Notes: generated by a model not told the origin, from the sequence alone. Positions 36,867 through 45,502 are shown, counted from the stretch's first letter. The stretch is 64,000 nt of DNA from Streptomyces sp. Je 1-332 (GCF_040730185.1 NZ_CP160402.1:4898001-4962000); one strand, 5' to 3'. Numbers and translations are program-made.

Positions 36867-38273
36867 ATGGAAGATTCCTGGGCCACTTTGGGCGTCGACC
36901 TCCACCTGGAGACCGGGGGCGACGCGACGCACTCCGGCGTGCGCAAGGGCCTCACGGACGCCCTGCGCGAAGCGGTGCGCGGCGGCAGACTCGCCCCCGG
37001 CACCCGCCTCCCCTCGTCCCGCTCCCTCGCCGTGGACCTGGGCGTCGCCCGCAACACCGTCGCCGACGCGTACGCCGACCTCGTCGCCGAGGGCTGGCTC
37101 ACCGCGCGCCAGGGTTCGGGCACCCGCGTCGCCGAACGCGCCGTGCCGCGCCCCGCCGAACCCGCCCCCCACCGCAGGGCCGCGGGCAGCCCGACGTACG
37201 ACCTGATGCCGGGCACCCCCGACCTCTCCTCGTTCCCGCGCGCCGCCTGGCTCAAGGCCGCGCGCCGGGCCATGGCGACTGCCCCGAACGACGCCCTCGG
37301 TTACGGCGATCCACGCGGCCGCGTCGAGCTGCGCACGGCCCTTGCCGGGTACCTCTCCCGGGCGCGCGGCGTGCACACGGATCCGGACCGCGTCGTCATC
37401 TGCGCAGGGTTCGCGCAGGGGCTGCGCGTGCTGGGCGGCGTGCTGCGGGCGCGCGGTCTGCGGGAGGTGACGGTCGAGTCGTACGGCCTCGACGTGCACT
37501 GGAATCTCCTGCACCGGGCGGGGCTGCGGACGAGGCCGCTGCCCTACGACGAACTGGGCACGTCCACTGCGGAGTTGGGGGCCGGATCGGCGAAGGTCGC
37601 CCTCCTGACGCCCGCCCACCAGTTCCCCACCGGGGTCCCGCTGCATCCCGACCGCCGCGCGGCGGCCGTCGACTGGGCTCGGCGTGAGGGGGGCCTGATC
37701 CTGGAGGACGACTACGACGGTGAGTTCCGTTACGACCGGCAGCCGGTGGGCGCGCTCCAGGGCCTGGACCCCGACCGCGTGGTCTATCTCGGCACGGCGA
37801 GCAAGTCCCTGGCCCCGGGCCTCAGGCTCGGCTGGATGGTCCTTCCGGCGCCGATCGCCGCCGAGGTCGTCGAGGCGAAGGGGGGCTCGGAATGGGCGTG
37901 CGGGGCGCTGGACCAGCTGACGCTCGCGGAGTTCATCACGTCGGGCGCGTACGACCGCCATGTGCGGGGTGCGCGCCTGCGCTATCGGCGCCGACGGGAC
38001 CAGCTGGTCGCCGCCCTCGCCGCGCGGGCGCCGGAGGTGCGGGCCACGGGGATCGCCGCGGGGCTGCACGCGGTGCTCGAACTCCCGCCGGGCACGGAGC
38101 GCTCGGTGGTACAGGCGGCGAGCTGGCAACGGCTCGCGGTGCAGGGCCTGGCGAGCTTCCGCCATCCCGCCGCGAGCCTCCCTGAGCGGGACGCGCTGGT
38201 GGTGGGCTACGGAACCCCGGCGGACCATGGCTGGTCGGCAGCGCTGGATGCCCTGTGCAGGGCGTTGCCGTAG
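36867..38273 (+). CDS. MocR/PdxR-type regulator (GntR HTH fused to aminotransferase)
   Basis: The 468-residue protein has an N-terminal GntR winged helix (about 20-85, LPSSRSLAVDLGVARNTVADAY). A class I aminotransferase-like domain follows (115-468), with the PLP lysine in TASKSLAPGLRLGW (K about 316), GYGDPRGRVELR and the Asp/Tyr motif LEDDYDGEFRYDRQ. MocR regulators sense PLP or amines. It is divergent from the AhpD/AhpD/PEP-mutase operon with palindromic sites between, so that operon is its likely target. The start has no strong ribosome site but ATG 36867 leaves the shortest gap. Confidence 0.92.
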   Translation: MEDSWATLGVDLHLETGGDATHSGVRKGLTDALREAVRGGRLAPGTRLPSSRSLAVDLGVARNTVADAYADLVAEGWLTARQGSGTRVAERAVPRPAEPAPHRRAAGSPTYDLMPGTPDLSSFPRAAWLKAARRAMATAPNDALGYGDPRGRVELRTALAGYLSRARGVHTDPDRVVICAGFAQGLRVLGGVLRARGLREVTVESYGLDVHWNLLHRAGLRTRPLPYDELGTSTAELGAGSAKVALLTPAHQFPTGVPLHPDRRAAAVDWARREGGLILEDDYDGEFRYDRQPVGALQGLDPDRVVYLGTASKSLAPGLRLGWMVLPAPIAAEVVEAKGGSEWACGALDQLTLAEFITSGAYDRHVRGARLRYRRRRDQLVAALAARAPEVRATGIAAGLHAVLELPPGTERSVVQAASWQRLAVQGLASFRHPAASLPERDALVVGYGTPADHGWSAALDALCRALP

Positions 38274-38753
38274 GCCTGAACCGAGCCCTCCGCGGCGGTT
38301 TCCCCCCGGGGGTAGATACCGCCCCCCGCAGCCGTGCGCTCGGAGATCACCGCTCGGGCAGCCGTGCTGCACCGGACTCACCGCCCCGCAGCCGTGCGCA
38401 CCGATACGCCGGCTCCGTAGCCGTGCGCCGAGGTCATCGCTCGGGCAGCCGTGCGCACCGCAATCACCGCCCCCGCAGCCGTGCGCACCGGTACACCGCC
38501 CCCGCAGCCGTGCGCACCGGTACACCGCCCCCGCAGCCGTGCGCACCGCAATCACCGGCTCCGCCGAGTTCGTCCTCAAACGCCGGACGGGCTGATCAAC
38601 CTGACCCCGTCGCCGCGATTCGCGCCAGGGGCAACGCCAAAGCCTTGCCGCCGAGTCCGAGTGTTCTCAGTTGCCCGACGGGCTGGTTGACCCGACCCCA
38701 ACGCCTCGCGAGCCGCAGCAGGGGCAACCCCACAGCCCCGCCACCAAGTGTCC
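38274..38753. other. 480-bp repeat-filled gap
   Basis: Besides the 38327-38565 array, the gap holds two copies of a GACGGGCTG-type dispersed element (near 38583 and 38680) that I know from Streptomyces intergenic regions. No frame is convincingly coding. Confidence 0.6.
38327..38565. repeat. Eight 28-30-bp tandem repeats with a GTGCGCAC core
   Basis: Eight units share GCAGCCGTGCGCACCG followed by a variable segment and ACCGCCCC. Units six and seven are identical. The palindromic octamer GTGCGCAC occurs in most units at the same place, so the array could also bind a protein repeatedly. Confidence 0.9.
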
Positions 38754-39686
38754 TCAGCCGCCGGACGGGCCGGACGGGCCGGACGGGCCGGACGGACCCG
38801 ACGGACCCGACGGGCCGGACGGGCCGGGCGAACCGATCGGGTCCAGGCCCTCCGCAGGAGTCGGCGCCTCGCCGAAGCGGGCCAGCGTCAGTGCTCCCGC
38901 CACCGCCACCGCGAAGCCAAGCACCGCCACCCATTCCATGCCGTCCCGCGTCCGATCCCCGAGCCACACCACCCCCACCACCGCGGGCCCGATCGTCTCC
39001 CCGATCACCATCCCCGCGGTAGCGGTCGTCACCGAGCCCCGCTGCAACGCCGACGTGAGGAGCAGGAACGCCGCCCCTCCACCCACCAGGAGGGCGTAAG
39101 CAGCGGGGTTGGCCAGCAGTGCACCCGGCGACGCGTCGTCGATCAGCCGGACCGACACCTCCACCACCCCGAAACCGAACCCCGCCCCGAGCCCCAGCGC
39201 CAACGCCCGCCCCCGCCCCGGCAGCCGCCCGGCCGCCGCCCCCAGTACCAACACCCCCACCGCCACGCCCAGCATCACGTACCGCAGCGTCCTCGAACCG
39301 GCGTCATCGCCCTCGTCCCCGGACGCGAGCCCCAGCATCGCGAGCCCTGCGCACACCACCCCCACGGCCGCCCATTCCACCCCGCTGAGCCGCACCCGCA
39401 GCAACCGCGATGCCACCACCGCGGTGACGGCGAGGCTCGCGGCGAGCGCCGCGCCGACCGCGTAGATCGGGATGGAACGCAGGGCCACGATCTGGAGCAG
39501 GAATCCGAGCCCGTCGAGCCCGAGCCCCACGATGTACCGCCACTGCTTCACCGCGCGCAGCAGCAGTGCGGGGTCGACCCCGGACCCCGTCCCCGGCGCG
39601 GTGGCGCGGGCCGCGATGGCCTGGAAGACGGAGGCCGTGCCGAAGCAGACCGCTGAACCGAGTGCGCAAATCATCCCAAGAGACAC
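38754..39686 (-). CDS. EamA/DMT-family membrane transporter
   Basis: The 310-residue protein has nine or ten hydrophobic segments in two halves (for example VGLGLDGLGFLLQIVAL, AVGAALAASLAVTAVVAS, VLVLGAAAG, GTAVTTATAGMVIGETIGPAVVG), the layout of drug/metabolite exporters. The GTG at 39686 or the ATG at 39674 can start it; neither has a strong ribosome site. The C-terminus ends in seven GPS repeats encoded by a GGACGGGCC-type DNA repeat. The substrate is unknown. Confidence 0.8.
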   Translation of the reverse strand: MSLGMICALGSAVCFGTASVFQAIAARATAPGTGSGVDPALLLRAVKQWRYIVGLGLDGLGFLLQIVALRSIPIYAVGAALAASLAVTAVVASRLLRVRLSGVEWAAVGVVCAGLAMLGLASGDEGDDAGSRTLRYVMLGVAVGVLVLGAAAGRLPGRGRALALGLGAGFGFGVVEVSVRLIDDASPGALLANPAAYALLVGGGAAFLLLTSALQRGSVTTATAGMVIGETIGPAVVGVVWLGDRTRDGMEWVAVLGFAVAVAGALTLARFGEAPTPAEGLDPIGSPGPSGPSGPSGPSGPSGPSGPSGG

Positions 39687-39772
39687 GAAGTGACTGTAGA
39701 GGAAGGGGATTCGGCTGCGCCGGTTGGCGTGGCGCGGTGCCCCTTACCTACGCTGATCGCCGATCAAGTGAT

Positions 39773-39800
39773 CACGTACGACAACGCACGTACGACAACG
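39773..39800. repeat. Perfect 14-bp direct repeat before the YgiB-like gene
   Basis: CACGTACGACAACG occurs twice head to tail, 17 bp before the ATG. A GATCGCCGATCAAGTGATCA stretch with nested palindromes precedes it. These may be regulatory sites for the lipoprotein/synthetase pair or its promoter. Confidence 0.6.
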
Positions 39801-39816
39801 GGGGAACGGAAAGCAG

Positions 39817-40260
39817 ATGGCAGAGCAGAAGGCCCCGCGGCGCAGGCTGCGGTCCAGCACGGTGATACTCGGCGGAATGGGCGTCCTCGCGGCGGCCCTG
39901 ACCTCGTGCGGTTCGGAACCGGACAAGCGGTGCGTGGACCGCGACAGTTACGACTATCTCACCGGCTACAAAATCGTCGCCGACAAGAACTGCACGAGCA
40001 GTTCGTCCTCCGGCTCGTCCTCCGGCTCGTCCTCCGGCTCGTCGTCCTCGTACGGCAAGGGGCGCCAGAGCGGCGGCAGTTCGTACGGGACGAGCGCGGG
40101 CACCGGCACCGGTACAGGTACCGGCAGGACCGGCCGTATGGACGCCGACTGGTACTACGACGCCGACATCGACGGACGCCACGCCGACAACGGCACCTTC
40201 AGCCGCAGCGAGGCAGTCGACCGCGACGGCTTCGGCTGCTCGGGCAGCGGCGGCGGCTGA
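39817..40260 (+). CDS. YgiB-like small lipoprotein (DUF1190-like)
   Basis: The 147-residue protein starts with a lysine/arginine-rich signal and a lipobox (LTSC, Cys near 31). Cysteines recur (KRCVDRDSYDY, DKNCTSS). A long Ser/Gly/Thr linker with S-G-S-S-S runs and TGTGTGTG leads to a C-terminal RDGFGCSGSGGG. E. coli YgiB has a comparable lipoprotein signal, and its partner YgiC is a glutathionylspermidine-synthase-like protein; here the same pair lies 8 bp apart. The similarity in sequence is low, so the family call rests on order and layout. Confidence 0.65.
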   Translation: MAEQKAPRRRLRSSTVILGGMGVLAAALTSCGSEPDKRCVDRDSYDYLTGYKIVADKNCTSSSSSGSSSGSSSGSSSSYGKGRQSGGSSYGTSAGTGTGTGTGRTGRMDADWYYDADIDGRHADNGTFSRSEAVDRDGFGCSGSGGG

Positions 40261-40268
40261 GCCGGACC

Positions 40269-41456
40269 ATGGAGCGTCGCACCACCACCCCCCGCCCCGG
40301 CTGGCAGCAGACGGTCGAGGACCAGGGGCTCATCTACCCCCTCACCCGCTACCCCGACGACTCGCTGCGCCCGTACTGGGACGAGTCCGCCTACTACGTG
40401 TTCACGCTCCCCGAGGTGGAAGCCCTCGAAGAGGTCGTCGAGGAGCTGCACACGATGTGCCTCGCCGCGGCCGAGCACATCGTGACGCACGGCCGCCTCG
40501 CCGACCTCGGCATCACGGACCCCCGAGTCGCCGACGCGGTCACCGAGGCCTGGCACCGCCGAGCCGAACTCCCCTCCCTCTACGGACGGTTCGACCTCCA
40601 CTACGACGGCACGAGTGGCCCGGCCAAGATGCTGGAGTACAACGCCGACACTCCGACCTCCCTGGTCGAGGCCGCGAGCCCGCAGTGGTTCTGGATGGAG
40701 GAGCGCTTCCCCGGCGCCGACCAGTGGAACTCCCTCCACGAACGCCTCGTCGACGCCTGGAAGAAGCAGGCACCGCTGCTCCCGCCCGGCGGCCCCCTGT
40801 ACTTCGCGCACTCCGCGGGCGACGAGCTGGGCGAGGACCTGATGACGGTCGCGTATCTGCGCGAGACCGCGCAGCAGGCCGGGCTCGCCACCGAGGCGAT
40901 CTCCATGGAGGACATCGGCTGGGACCGGCTCTCGCGGCGCTTCGTCGACAAGAAGCTCGGCTTCATCCGCAGCTGCTTCAAGCTCTACCCGTGGGAGTGG
41001 CTGACCACCGACCGCTTCGCCCCGCACGTCCTGGAGACCCTCGACAACGGCGGCGGCACCGGCTCCACCCTCTGGATCGAACCCGCCTGGAAGATGCTCC
41101 TCTCCAACAAGGCGCTGCTGGCGATCCTTTGGGAGCTGTACCCCGGCCACCCCAACCTCCTCCCCGCCTACCTGGACGGCCCCCGCGAGCTCGCCTCCGA
41201 GCGGGGTTATGTCGCCAAACCCCTCCTCGGCCGCGAAGGCGCCGGCGTCACGGTCCACCCACCGGACGCCGCACCCGTCGTACGCGAGGACGCCTGCTGC
41301 TACCAGGAGTTGGCGCCCCTGCCCGACTTCGACGGCAACCGTGTGGTGCTCGGCGCGTGGGTCGTCGAGAACGAGGCGGCGGGGCTAGGCATCCGGGAGT
41401 CGGCCGGTCTGATCACGGACGAGTACGCGAGATTCCTGCCGCACGTGATCCTCTGA
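40269..41456 (+). CDS. Glutathionylspermidine synthase-like ATP-grasp protein (YgiC-like)
   Basis: The 395-residue protein starts at the ATG at 40269. It has YYVFTLPEVEALEE, FDLHYDGTSGPAKMLEYNADTPTSLVEAA and LWIEPAWKMLLSNKALLAILWE, and GYVAKPLLGREGAGVTVH, the C-terminal ATP-grasp part of glutathionylspermidine synthetase-type enzymes. YgiC-like members ligate amines or amino acids to unknown carboxylates. Streptomyces use mycothiol rather than glutathione, so the substrate is probably not glutathione. It is coupled to the lipoprotein gene upstream. Confidence 0.85.
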   Translation: MERRTTTPRPGWQQTVEDQGLIYPLTRYPDDSLRPYWDESAYYVFTLPEVEALEEVVEELHTMCLAAAEHIVTHGRLADLGITDPRVADAVTEAWHRRAELPSLYGRFDLHYDGTSGPAKMLEYNADTPTSLVEAASPQWFWMEERFPGADQWNSLHERLVDAWKKQAPLLPPGGPLYFAHSAGDELGEDLMTVAYLRETAQQAGLATEAISMEDIGWDRLSRRFVDKKLGFIRSCFKLYPWEWLTTDRFAPHVLETLDNGGGTGSTLWIEPAWKMLLSNKALLAILWELYPGHPNLLPAYLDGPRELASERGYVAKPLLGREGAGVTVHPPDAAPVVREDACCYQELAPLPDFDGNRVVLGAWVVENEAAGLGIRESAGLITDEYARFLPHVIL

Positions 41457-41542
41457 GGCCGGTCAGGGCTGAGCGGCCGTCTCTCAAGTCACCCGAGTAC
41501 GCTGCCGGTTGTTCGACCACGGACTCGGAGGCGACCGCGCAC

Positions 41543-42331
41543 ATGACCGACAGCAGGATCAACACCACGCAGCCTCACACGGCCCGGATCTGGAACTACT
41601 GGCTCGGCGGCAAGGACAACTACCCCGTCGACCAGGCCGCCGGGGACCAGATCCGCGCGCTGCACCCCGGCATCGGCGCGTACGCGTTGGCCGACCGGCA
41701 GTTCCTCGGGCGCGCCGTGAGCCACCTCGTGACCGAGTGCGGCATCCGGCAGTTCCTCGACATCGGCACCGGACTGCCGACCGCCGACAACACCCACGAG
41801 GTCGCCCAGCGGCTCGCACCCGAGTCGCGTGTCGTCTACGTGGACAACGACCCGCTGGTCCTCACCCACGCGCGCGCCCTGCTCACCAGCGCCCCCGAGG
41901 GCAGGACCGACTACCTCGACGAGGACCTGCGCAACGTCGAGAAGATCCTCGAACACGCGGCCAAGACACTGGACTTCGACCAGCCGGTCGGCCTCATCCT
42001 GCTCGGAGTCGTCATCTTCATCGACGACGACTCCGAGGCGTACGGCATCGTGCGCCGCCTGCTCGACGCGCTTCCGGCCGGCAGCCATCTGGTCCTCTCG
42101 CACACGATCACCAGCCCGGAGATGCCCGACGTGGACGAGGCGGTCGCGTTCTGGAACGAGAACGGCACGCCCAAGCTGACGCAACGCACCCCCGAGCAGG
42201 TCGCCGGTTTCTTCGAGGGACTGGAGCTGCTCGCTCCCGGGGTGGTGTCGTGCAACCGCTGGCGAGCGGAAGGCTCGGCAGCCGACGCCGAGGACGTGGC
42301 CATGTTCGGCGGAGTCGGCGCCAAACACTGA
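41543..42331 (+). CDS. SAM-dependent methyltransferase of the DUF574 type
   Basis: The 262-residue protein begins MTDSRINTTQPHTARIWNYWLGGKDNYPVD, the signature start of a large actinobacterial SAM methyltransferase family. The SAM site is FLDIGTGLPTADNTHEVAQ with VVYVDNDPLVLTHARALL and a DEDLRNVEKIL region. Streptomyces have many paralogues, most with no known substrate. It is transcribed alone, 87 bp after the ATP-grasp gene. Confidence 0.9.
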   Translation: MTDSRINTTQPHTARIWNYWLGGKDNYPVDQAAGDQIRALHPGIGAYALADRQFLGRAVSHLVTECGIRQFLDIGTGLPTADNTHEVAQRLAPESRVVYVDNDPLVLTHARALLTSAPEGRTDYLDEDLRNVEKILEHAAKTLDFDQPVGLILLGVVIFIDDDSEAYGIVRRLLDALPAGSHLVLSHTITSPEMPDVDEAVAFWNENGTPKLTQRTPEQVAGFFEGLELLAPGVVSCNRWRAEGSAADAEDVAMFGGVGAKH

Positions 42332-42426
42332 GCCCTGGGACCCCGCCCCGGCCCGACCCACCTCCTCCTCCCTCCTCCTCCCTCCCCACGGGGCCGAGCC
42401 CGAGCTGGGCGGGCCGGCCCAGTGAT

Positions 42427-43629
42427 CTAAGCCAGCACAGCCCGAATCTGATCAAGGCCCCAGTCCAGGTCCTCCTTGCTGATCACCAGAGGCGGAGCGA
42501 GCCGGATCGTCGACCCGTGGGTGTCCTTGACCAGCACACCCCGCTCCATCAGCTTCTCGGAGATCTCGCGGCCGCTGCCGTGTGTGGGCTCGATGTCGAC
42601 GCCCGCCCACAGCCCGCGCCCCCGCACCTGCGTCACCGCGCCCGTACCGGTAAGGAGCCCCAGCTCGGCGTGCAGATGCTCGCCCAGCTCGGTGGCCCGC
42701 TGCTGGAACTCACCCGAGCTCAGCATCGCGATCACCTCCAGCGCCACCGCGCACGCCAGCGGATTGCCGCCGAACGTCGACCCGTGCTCGCCCGGCTTGA
42801 ACACCCCCAGCACATCCGCGTCCGCCACCACAGCGGACACCGGCACGATGCCCCCGCCGAGCGCCTTGCCCAGGATGTACACGTCCGGGACCACACCTTC
42901 GTGCTCGCACGCGAACGTCCTGCCCGTCCTGCCGAGCCCCGACTGGATCTCGTCCGCCATGAGGAGGACGTTCCGCTCCCGCGTCAACTCCCGCACGCCC
43001 GCCAGATATCCGGCCGGCGGCACCAGGACACCGGCCTCTCCCTGGATCGGCTCGAGGAGTACGGCCACGGTGTTCTCCGTGACCGCCGCCCGCAGCGCCG
43101 TCAGATCGCCGTACTGCACGATCTCGAAGCCCGGCGTGTACGGACCGAAGTCCGCCCGCGCCTCGTGGTCCGTCGAGAAGCTGACGATGGTCGTGGTCCG
43201 CCCGTGGAAGTTGTCGCGTGCCACGACGATCTTCGCCCGTCCGTCAGGCACGCCCTTGACCTGGTACCCCCACTTCCTGGCGGTCTTGACGGCCGTCTCC
43301 ACCGCCTCCGCCCCGGTGTTCATCGGCAGCACCATCTCCTTGCCGCACAGCTCGGCGAGCCGCGTACAGAACTCGGCGAAACGGTCGTGGTGGAAGGCCC
43401 GCGAGGTGAGCGTCACCCGCTCCAGCTGAGCCTTGGCCGCGTCGATCAGGCGGCGGTTGCCGTGCCCGAAATTCAGCGCCGAGTACCCGGCCAGCATGTC
43501 GAGGTAGCGGCGCCCCTCGACATCGGTCATCCAGGCCCCCTCGGCGGACGCGACCACGAGGGGCAGCGGGTGGTAGTTGTGCGCGCTGTGCGCTTCGGCC
43601 GAGGTGATGAACTCTTCGGTAGTCGACAC
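42427..43629 (-). CDS. rocD: Ornithine aminotransferase
   Basis: The 400-residue class III aminotransferase transfers the delta-amino group of ornithine to 2-oxoglutarate, giving glutamate semialdehyde. The GTG at 43629 follows GGAGACCCC. Motifs seen are NTGAEAVETAVKTARKW, NFHGRTTTIVSFS, ADEIQSGLGRTG and the PLP lysine in YILGKALGGGIVPVSAV (K about 256). The N-terminus SAHNYHPLPLVV is typical for RocD. It is a single-gene unit with a hairpin upstream. Confidence 0.94.
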   Translation of the reverse strand: MSTTEEFITSAEAHSAHNYHPLPLVVASAEGAWMTDVEGRRYLDMLAGYSALNFGHGNRRLIDAAKAQLERVTLTSRAFHHDRFAEFCTRLAELCGKEMVLPMNTGAEAVETAVKTARKWGYQVKGVPDGRAKIVVARDNFHGRTTTIVSFSTDHEARADFGPYTPGFEIVQYGDLTALRAAVTENTVAVLLEPIQGEAGVLVPPAGYLAGVRELTRERNVLLMADEIQSGLGRTGRTFACEHEGVVPDVYILGKALGGGIVPVSAVVADADVLGVFKPGEHGSTFGGNPLACAVALEVIAMLSSGEFQQRATELGEHLHAELGLLTGTGAVTQVRGRGLWAGVDIEPTHGSGREISEKLMERGVLVKDTHGSTIRLAPPLVISKEDLDWGLDQIRAVLA

Positions 43630-43702
43630 GGGGTCTCCGTTCGTCCTGCGGCGTGGGGCGGGTGTGGCGCCCAAGTTCTATCGTCGCTCGGATCGTGGAC
43701 GA

Positions 43703-43742
43703 AGAAACCTGCCGTCCCGGCGTGCCCGGCAGGCTGGTTTCT
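43703..43742. terminator. Bulged hairpin between the rocD start and the membrane-protein stop
   Basis: AGAAACC-TGCCG pairs with CGGCA-GGCT-GGTTTCT. It could end the leftward transcript from 43854-44627 before rocD. Confidence 0.5.
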
Positions 43743-43853
43743 GCAGCACGGCGACTGGCGCACGGGAAAAACCCTGAGGGAGGCATGTGAGGCGCGGAAC
43801 CTTCGAGGTGCCGACCTCTCCAAGCTCTCAGCGGCGGGAGTCGGCCGCAGCCG

Positions 43854-44627
43854 TCACACATCCCTCAACTCCTGCCGCGGGCCGTCCTCATGAGCCCGCC
43901 GTCCGCGAGGCGAGGCAAGGAGGGAACGGCGCTCGGCGAGCGGCCCCCGCAGCAGCAGCACTCCCGCGGCCCCCGCCGCGCCGCCCGGTATCGCCCACCA
44001 CCAGTCCGTGCCGTCGTCGCCCGGCGCGGCGTGGGTCCGGTCGCTCGCAGCCTGACCGGTCCCGGCCCGGGGCCCCGATGCGGCGGAGGACTCCGGCGGC
44101 GGGGTCGATTCCGGACTCGGTGGTATCGCGTGCCGTCCCTTGTCCGTGACTGCCCCCATGACACCGAGTTTCTCGAACAGCGCCGTCAGACGAGCCGGGT
44201 CCTTCGCCTTGTGCCAGGTGCCCGTCATGGACTCGACGTCCGTCGTCGTGTGGATCCAGACGGCTGCGGAGTCCTTACCCTCCTTGCCGGGTGCCACCGG
44301 ATACGCCCGGTCCACCCGCCACGGCCGCACGTCGTGAAGCATCCACGTCACATTGATCTGACGGGTCGCGTCGTCCATGGAAAGCCCCGGCGGCTCCTCG
44401 CTCCGGCCCTCACCTATGTCGCCTATGACGCCGAGGCCGCGCTCAAGATCGCCGTACTCCTCGTCGCTCATATAGAGCGCCGTGCTCTGGCCGCTCTCGG
44501 GCGAGACCACGAGGACGCTCGTCGATCCGCCCGCCGCTGCCTGCGGCGCCCCCATGACCACCCACGCAAGGGCGGCCACGGCCCCCGCCGCCGATCCCCA
44601 CATCGCCCGTGTCGTCCGCATCCGCAT
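43854..44627 (-). CDS. Hypothetical exported protein with C-terminal transmembrane helix
   Basis: The 257-residue protein starts at the ATG at 44627 with a GGGGGG run upstream. A signal peptide (AAGAVAALAWVVMGAPQAAAGG) is followed by STSVLVVSPESGQSTALYMSDEEY, an acidic/Pro-rich stalk (about 168-205) and a C-terminal hydrophobic segment ([20 protein letters not shown]) with a basic tail. The protein is anchored with its N-terminal part outside. I do not recognise the fold. It follows the broken sigma/anti-sigma locus, so it may have been part of the same regulon. Confidence 0.7.
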   Translation of the reverse strand: MRMRTTRAMWGSAAGAVAALAWVVMGAPQAAAGGSTSVLVVSPESGQSTALYMSDEEYGDLERGLGVIGDIGEGRSEEPPGLSMDDATRQINVTWMLHDVRPWRVDRAYPVAPGKEGKDSAAVWIHTTTDVESMTGTWHKAKDPARLTALFEKLGVMGAVTDKGRHAIPPSPESTPPPESSAASGPRAGTGQAASDRTHAAPGDDGTDWWWAIPGGAAGAAGVLLLRGPLAERRSLLASPRGRRAHEDGPRQELRDV

Positions 44628-44699
44628 ATCCGACCCCCCAGCCGCTCTCCGGCACGATCCGTCCGCACCGCGTCACTTTTGGTACACCGCCCGAGCCGT

Positions 44700-44954
44700 T
44701 CAGGTTCCCGATCCGCCCCGGCCGATCGGAACCGACTTCCCGATCTCCAGCGCCCGCTCCTTCGACGCCACGCCTTCGAGCCGCAGCGTGAGCTTCGGCC
44801 CGTGCGTCCACAGGAGCGTCGGCCCCGCCGTCCGCTCGGAGCGCGTCCACCGGCCGCCGTCGCTCTCCACCATCCAGAACGTGAGCCGATGCGGGCGCGG
44901 GAACCACAGCCCCGCCTCCCGGCCGACCGCCACCCAGTCGGGACGCTCCGTCAC
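44700..44954 (-). pseudogene. Remnant of an anti-sigma-like or sigma-associated protein
   Basis: The 84-residue frame (GTG at 44954) reads TERPDWVAVGREAGLWFPRPHRLTF and LLWTHGPKLTLRLEGVASKERALEIGKSV, a coherent C-terminal domain without an N-terminus. Read upstream across the GTG, the same frame continues LAAARLDQSFSKTV inside the sigma gene's last codons. This fits a deletion that joined the sigma factor to the 3' part of its partner gene. The GTGA overlap with the sigma stop means the remnant could still be translated by coupling. Confidence 0.5.
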
Positions 44955-45502
44955 CGTCTTGCTGAAGCTCTGGTCGAGCCGGGCCGCGGCCAGCCGAGCG
45001 CCTCGGCCGTCTCCGTCTCGTCCATCTCCAGGAGATAGCGGTACGTGACGACCAGGCGGTGTTCCTCGCTCAGCCGGTCGAGCGCGGCGAGCAGAGCCGT
45101 GCGGCGCTCGTCACGCAGCGCCGCCACCGCCGGGTCCGCCGATTCCGGTATCAGCGGCTCCGCCTCCGCGAGCGCTGCCTCGCGTCCGACGAGTGACCGC
45201 TGCCGGACAGCCGAACGCACTGTGTTCCTCGTCTCATTGGCGACGATCGACAGCAGCCACGGCTTGAACGCCGAACCGTCCCTGAACCGCCCCAAGGAGC
45301 AGTACGCCTTGAAGAAGGCCTGCTGCACCACGTCTTCCGCGTCCGCTCCCGCCCCGAGTGCCACGGCCGCCCTGAGCGCGAGCCCGGTGAAGGCGCGCAC
45401 CAACTCCGCGTACGCCTCCGCCTCCCCGGCGCGCACACGCGCGATCACCGCACCCTCGTCGACGACGCGGCCCCCCTCCAGGACCTCCCCCTGTGCCCTC
45501 AC
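44951..45502 (-). CDS. ECF sigma factor, truncated in region 4
   Basis: The 183-residue protein from the GTG at 45502 has region 2 (YAELVRAFTGLALRAAVALG, DAEDVVQQAFFKAYCSLGRFRDGSAFKPWLLSIVANE) and the start of region 4 (ALDRLSEEHRLVVTYRYLLEMDETETAEALGWPR). Intact homologues continue with a GTVKSRLSRAL-type recognition helix; here the sequence changes to PGSTRASARR and stops. The -35 recognition helix is missing, so the protein is probably inactive. The start could be a few codons off because no clear ribosome site is seen. Confidence 0.75.
   Translation of the reverse strand: MRAQGEVLEGGRVVDEGAVIARVRAGEAEAYAELVRAFTGLALRAAVALGAGADAEDVVQQAFFKAYCSLGRFRDGSAFKPWLLSIVANETRNTVRSAVRQRSLVGREAALAEAEPLIPESADPAVAALRDERRTALLAALDRLSEEHRLVVTYRYLLEMDETETAEALGWPRPGSTRASARR

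Noticed and set aside
38327..38565. CRISPR array or integron attC cluster
   Set aside because: The variable parts between conserved cores are only a few bases and recur between units; no integrase or cas gene is near.
43677..43853. A small plus-strand ORF between rocD and the exported protein gene
   Set aside because: The only frames are short and non-conserved-looking, and the stretch is better explained by the hairpin and promoter of rocD.
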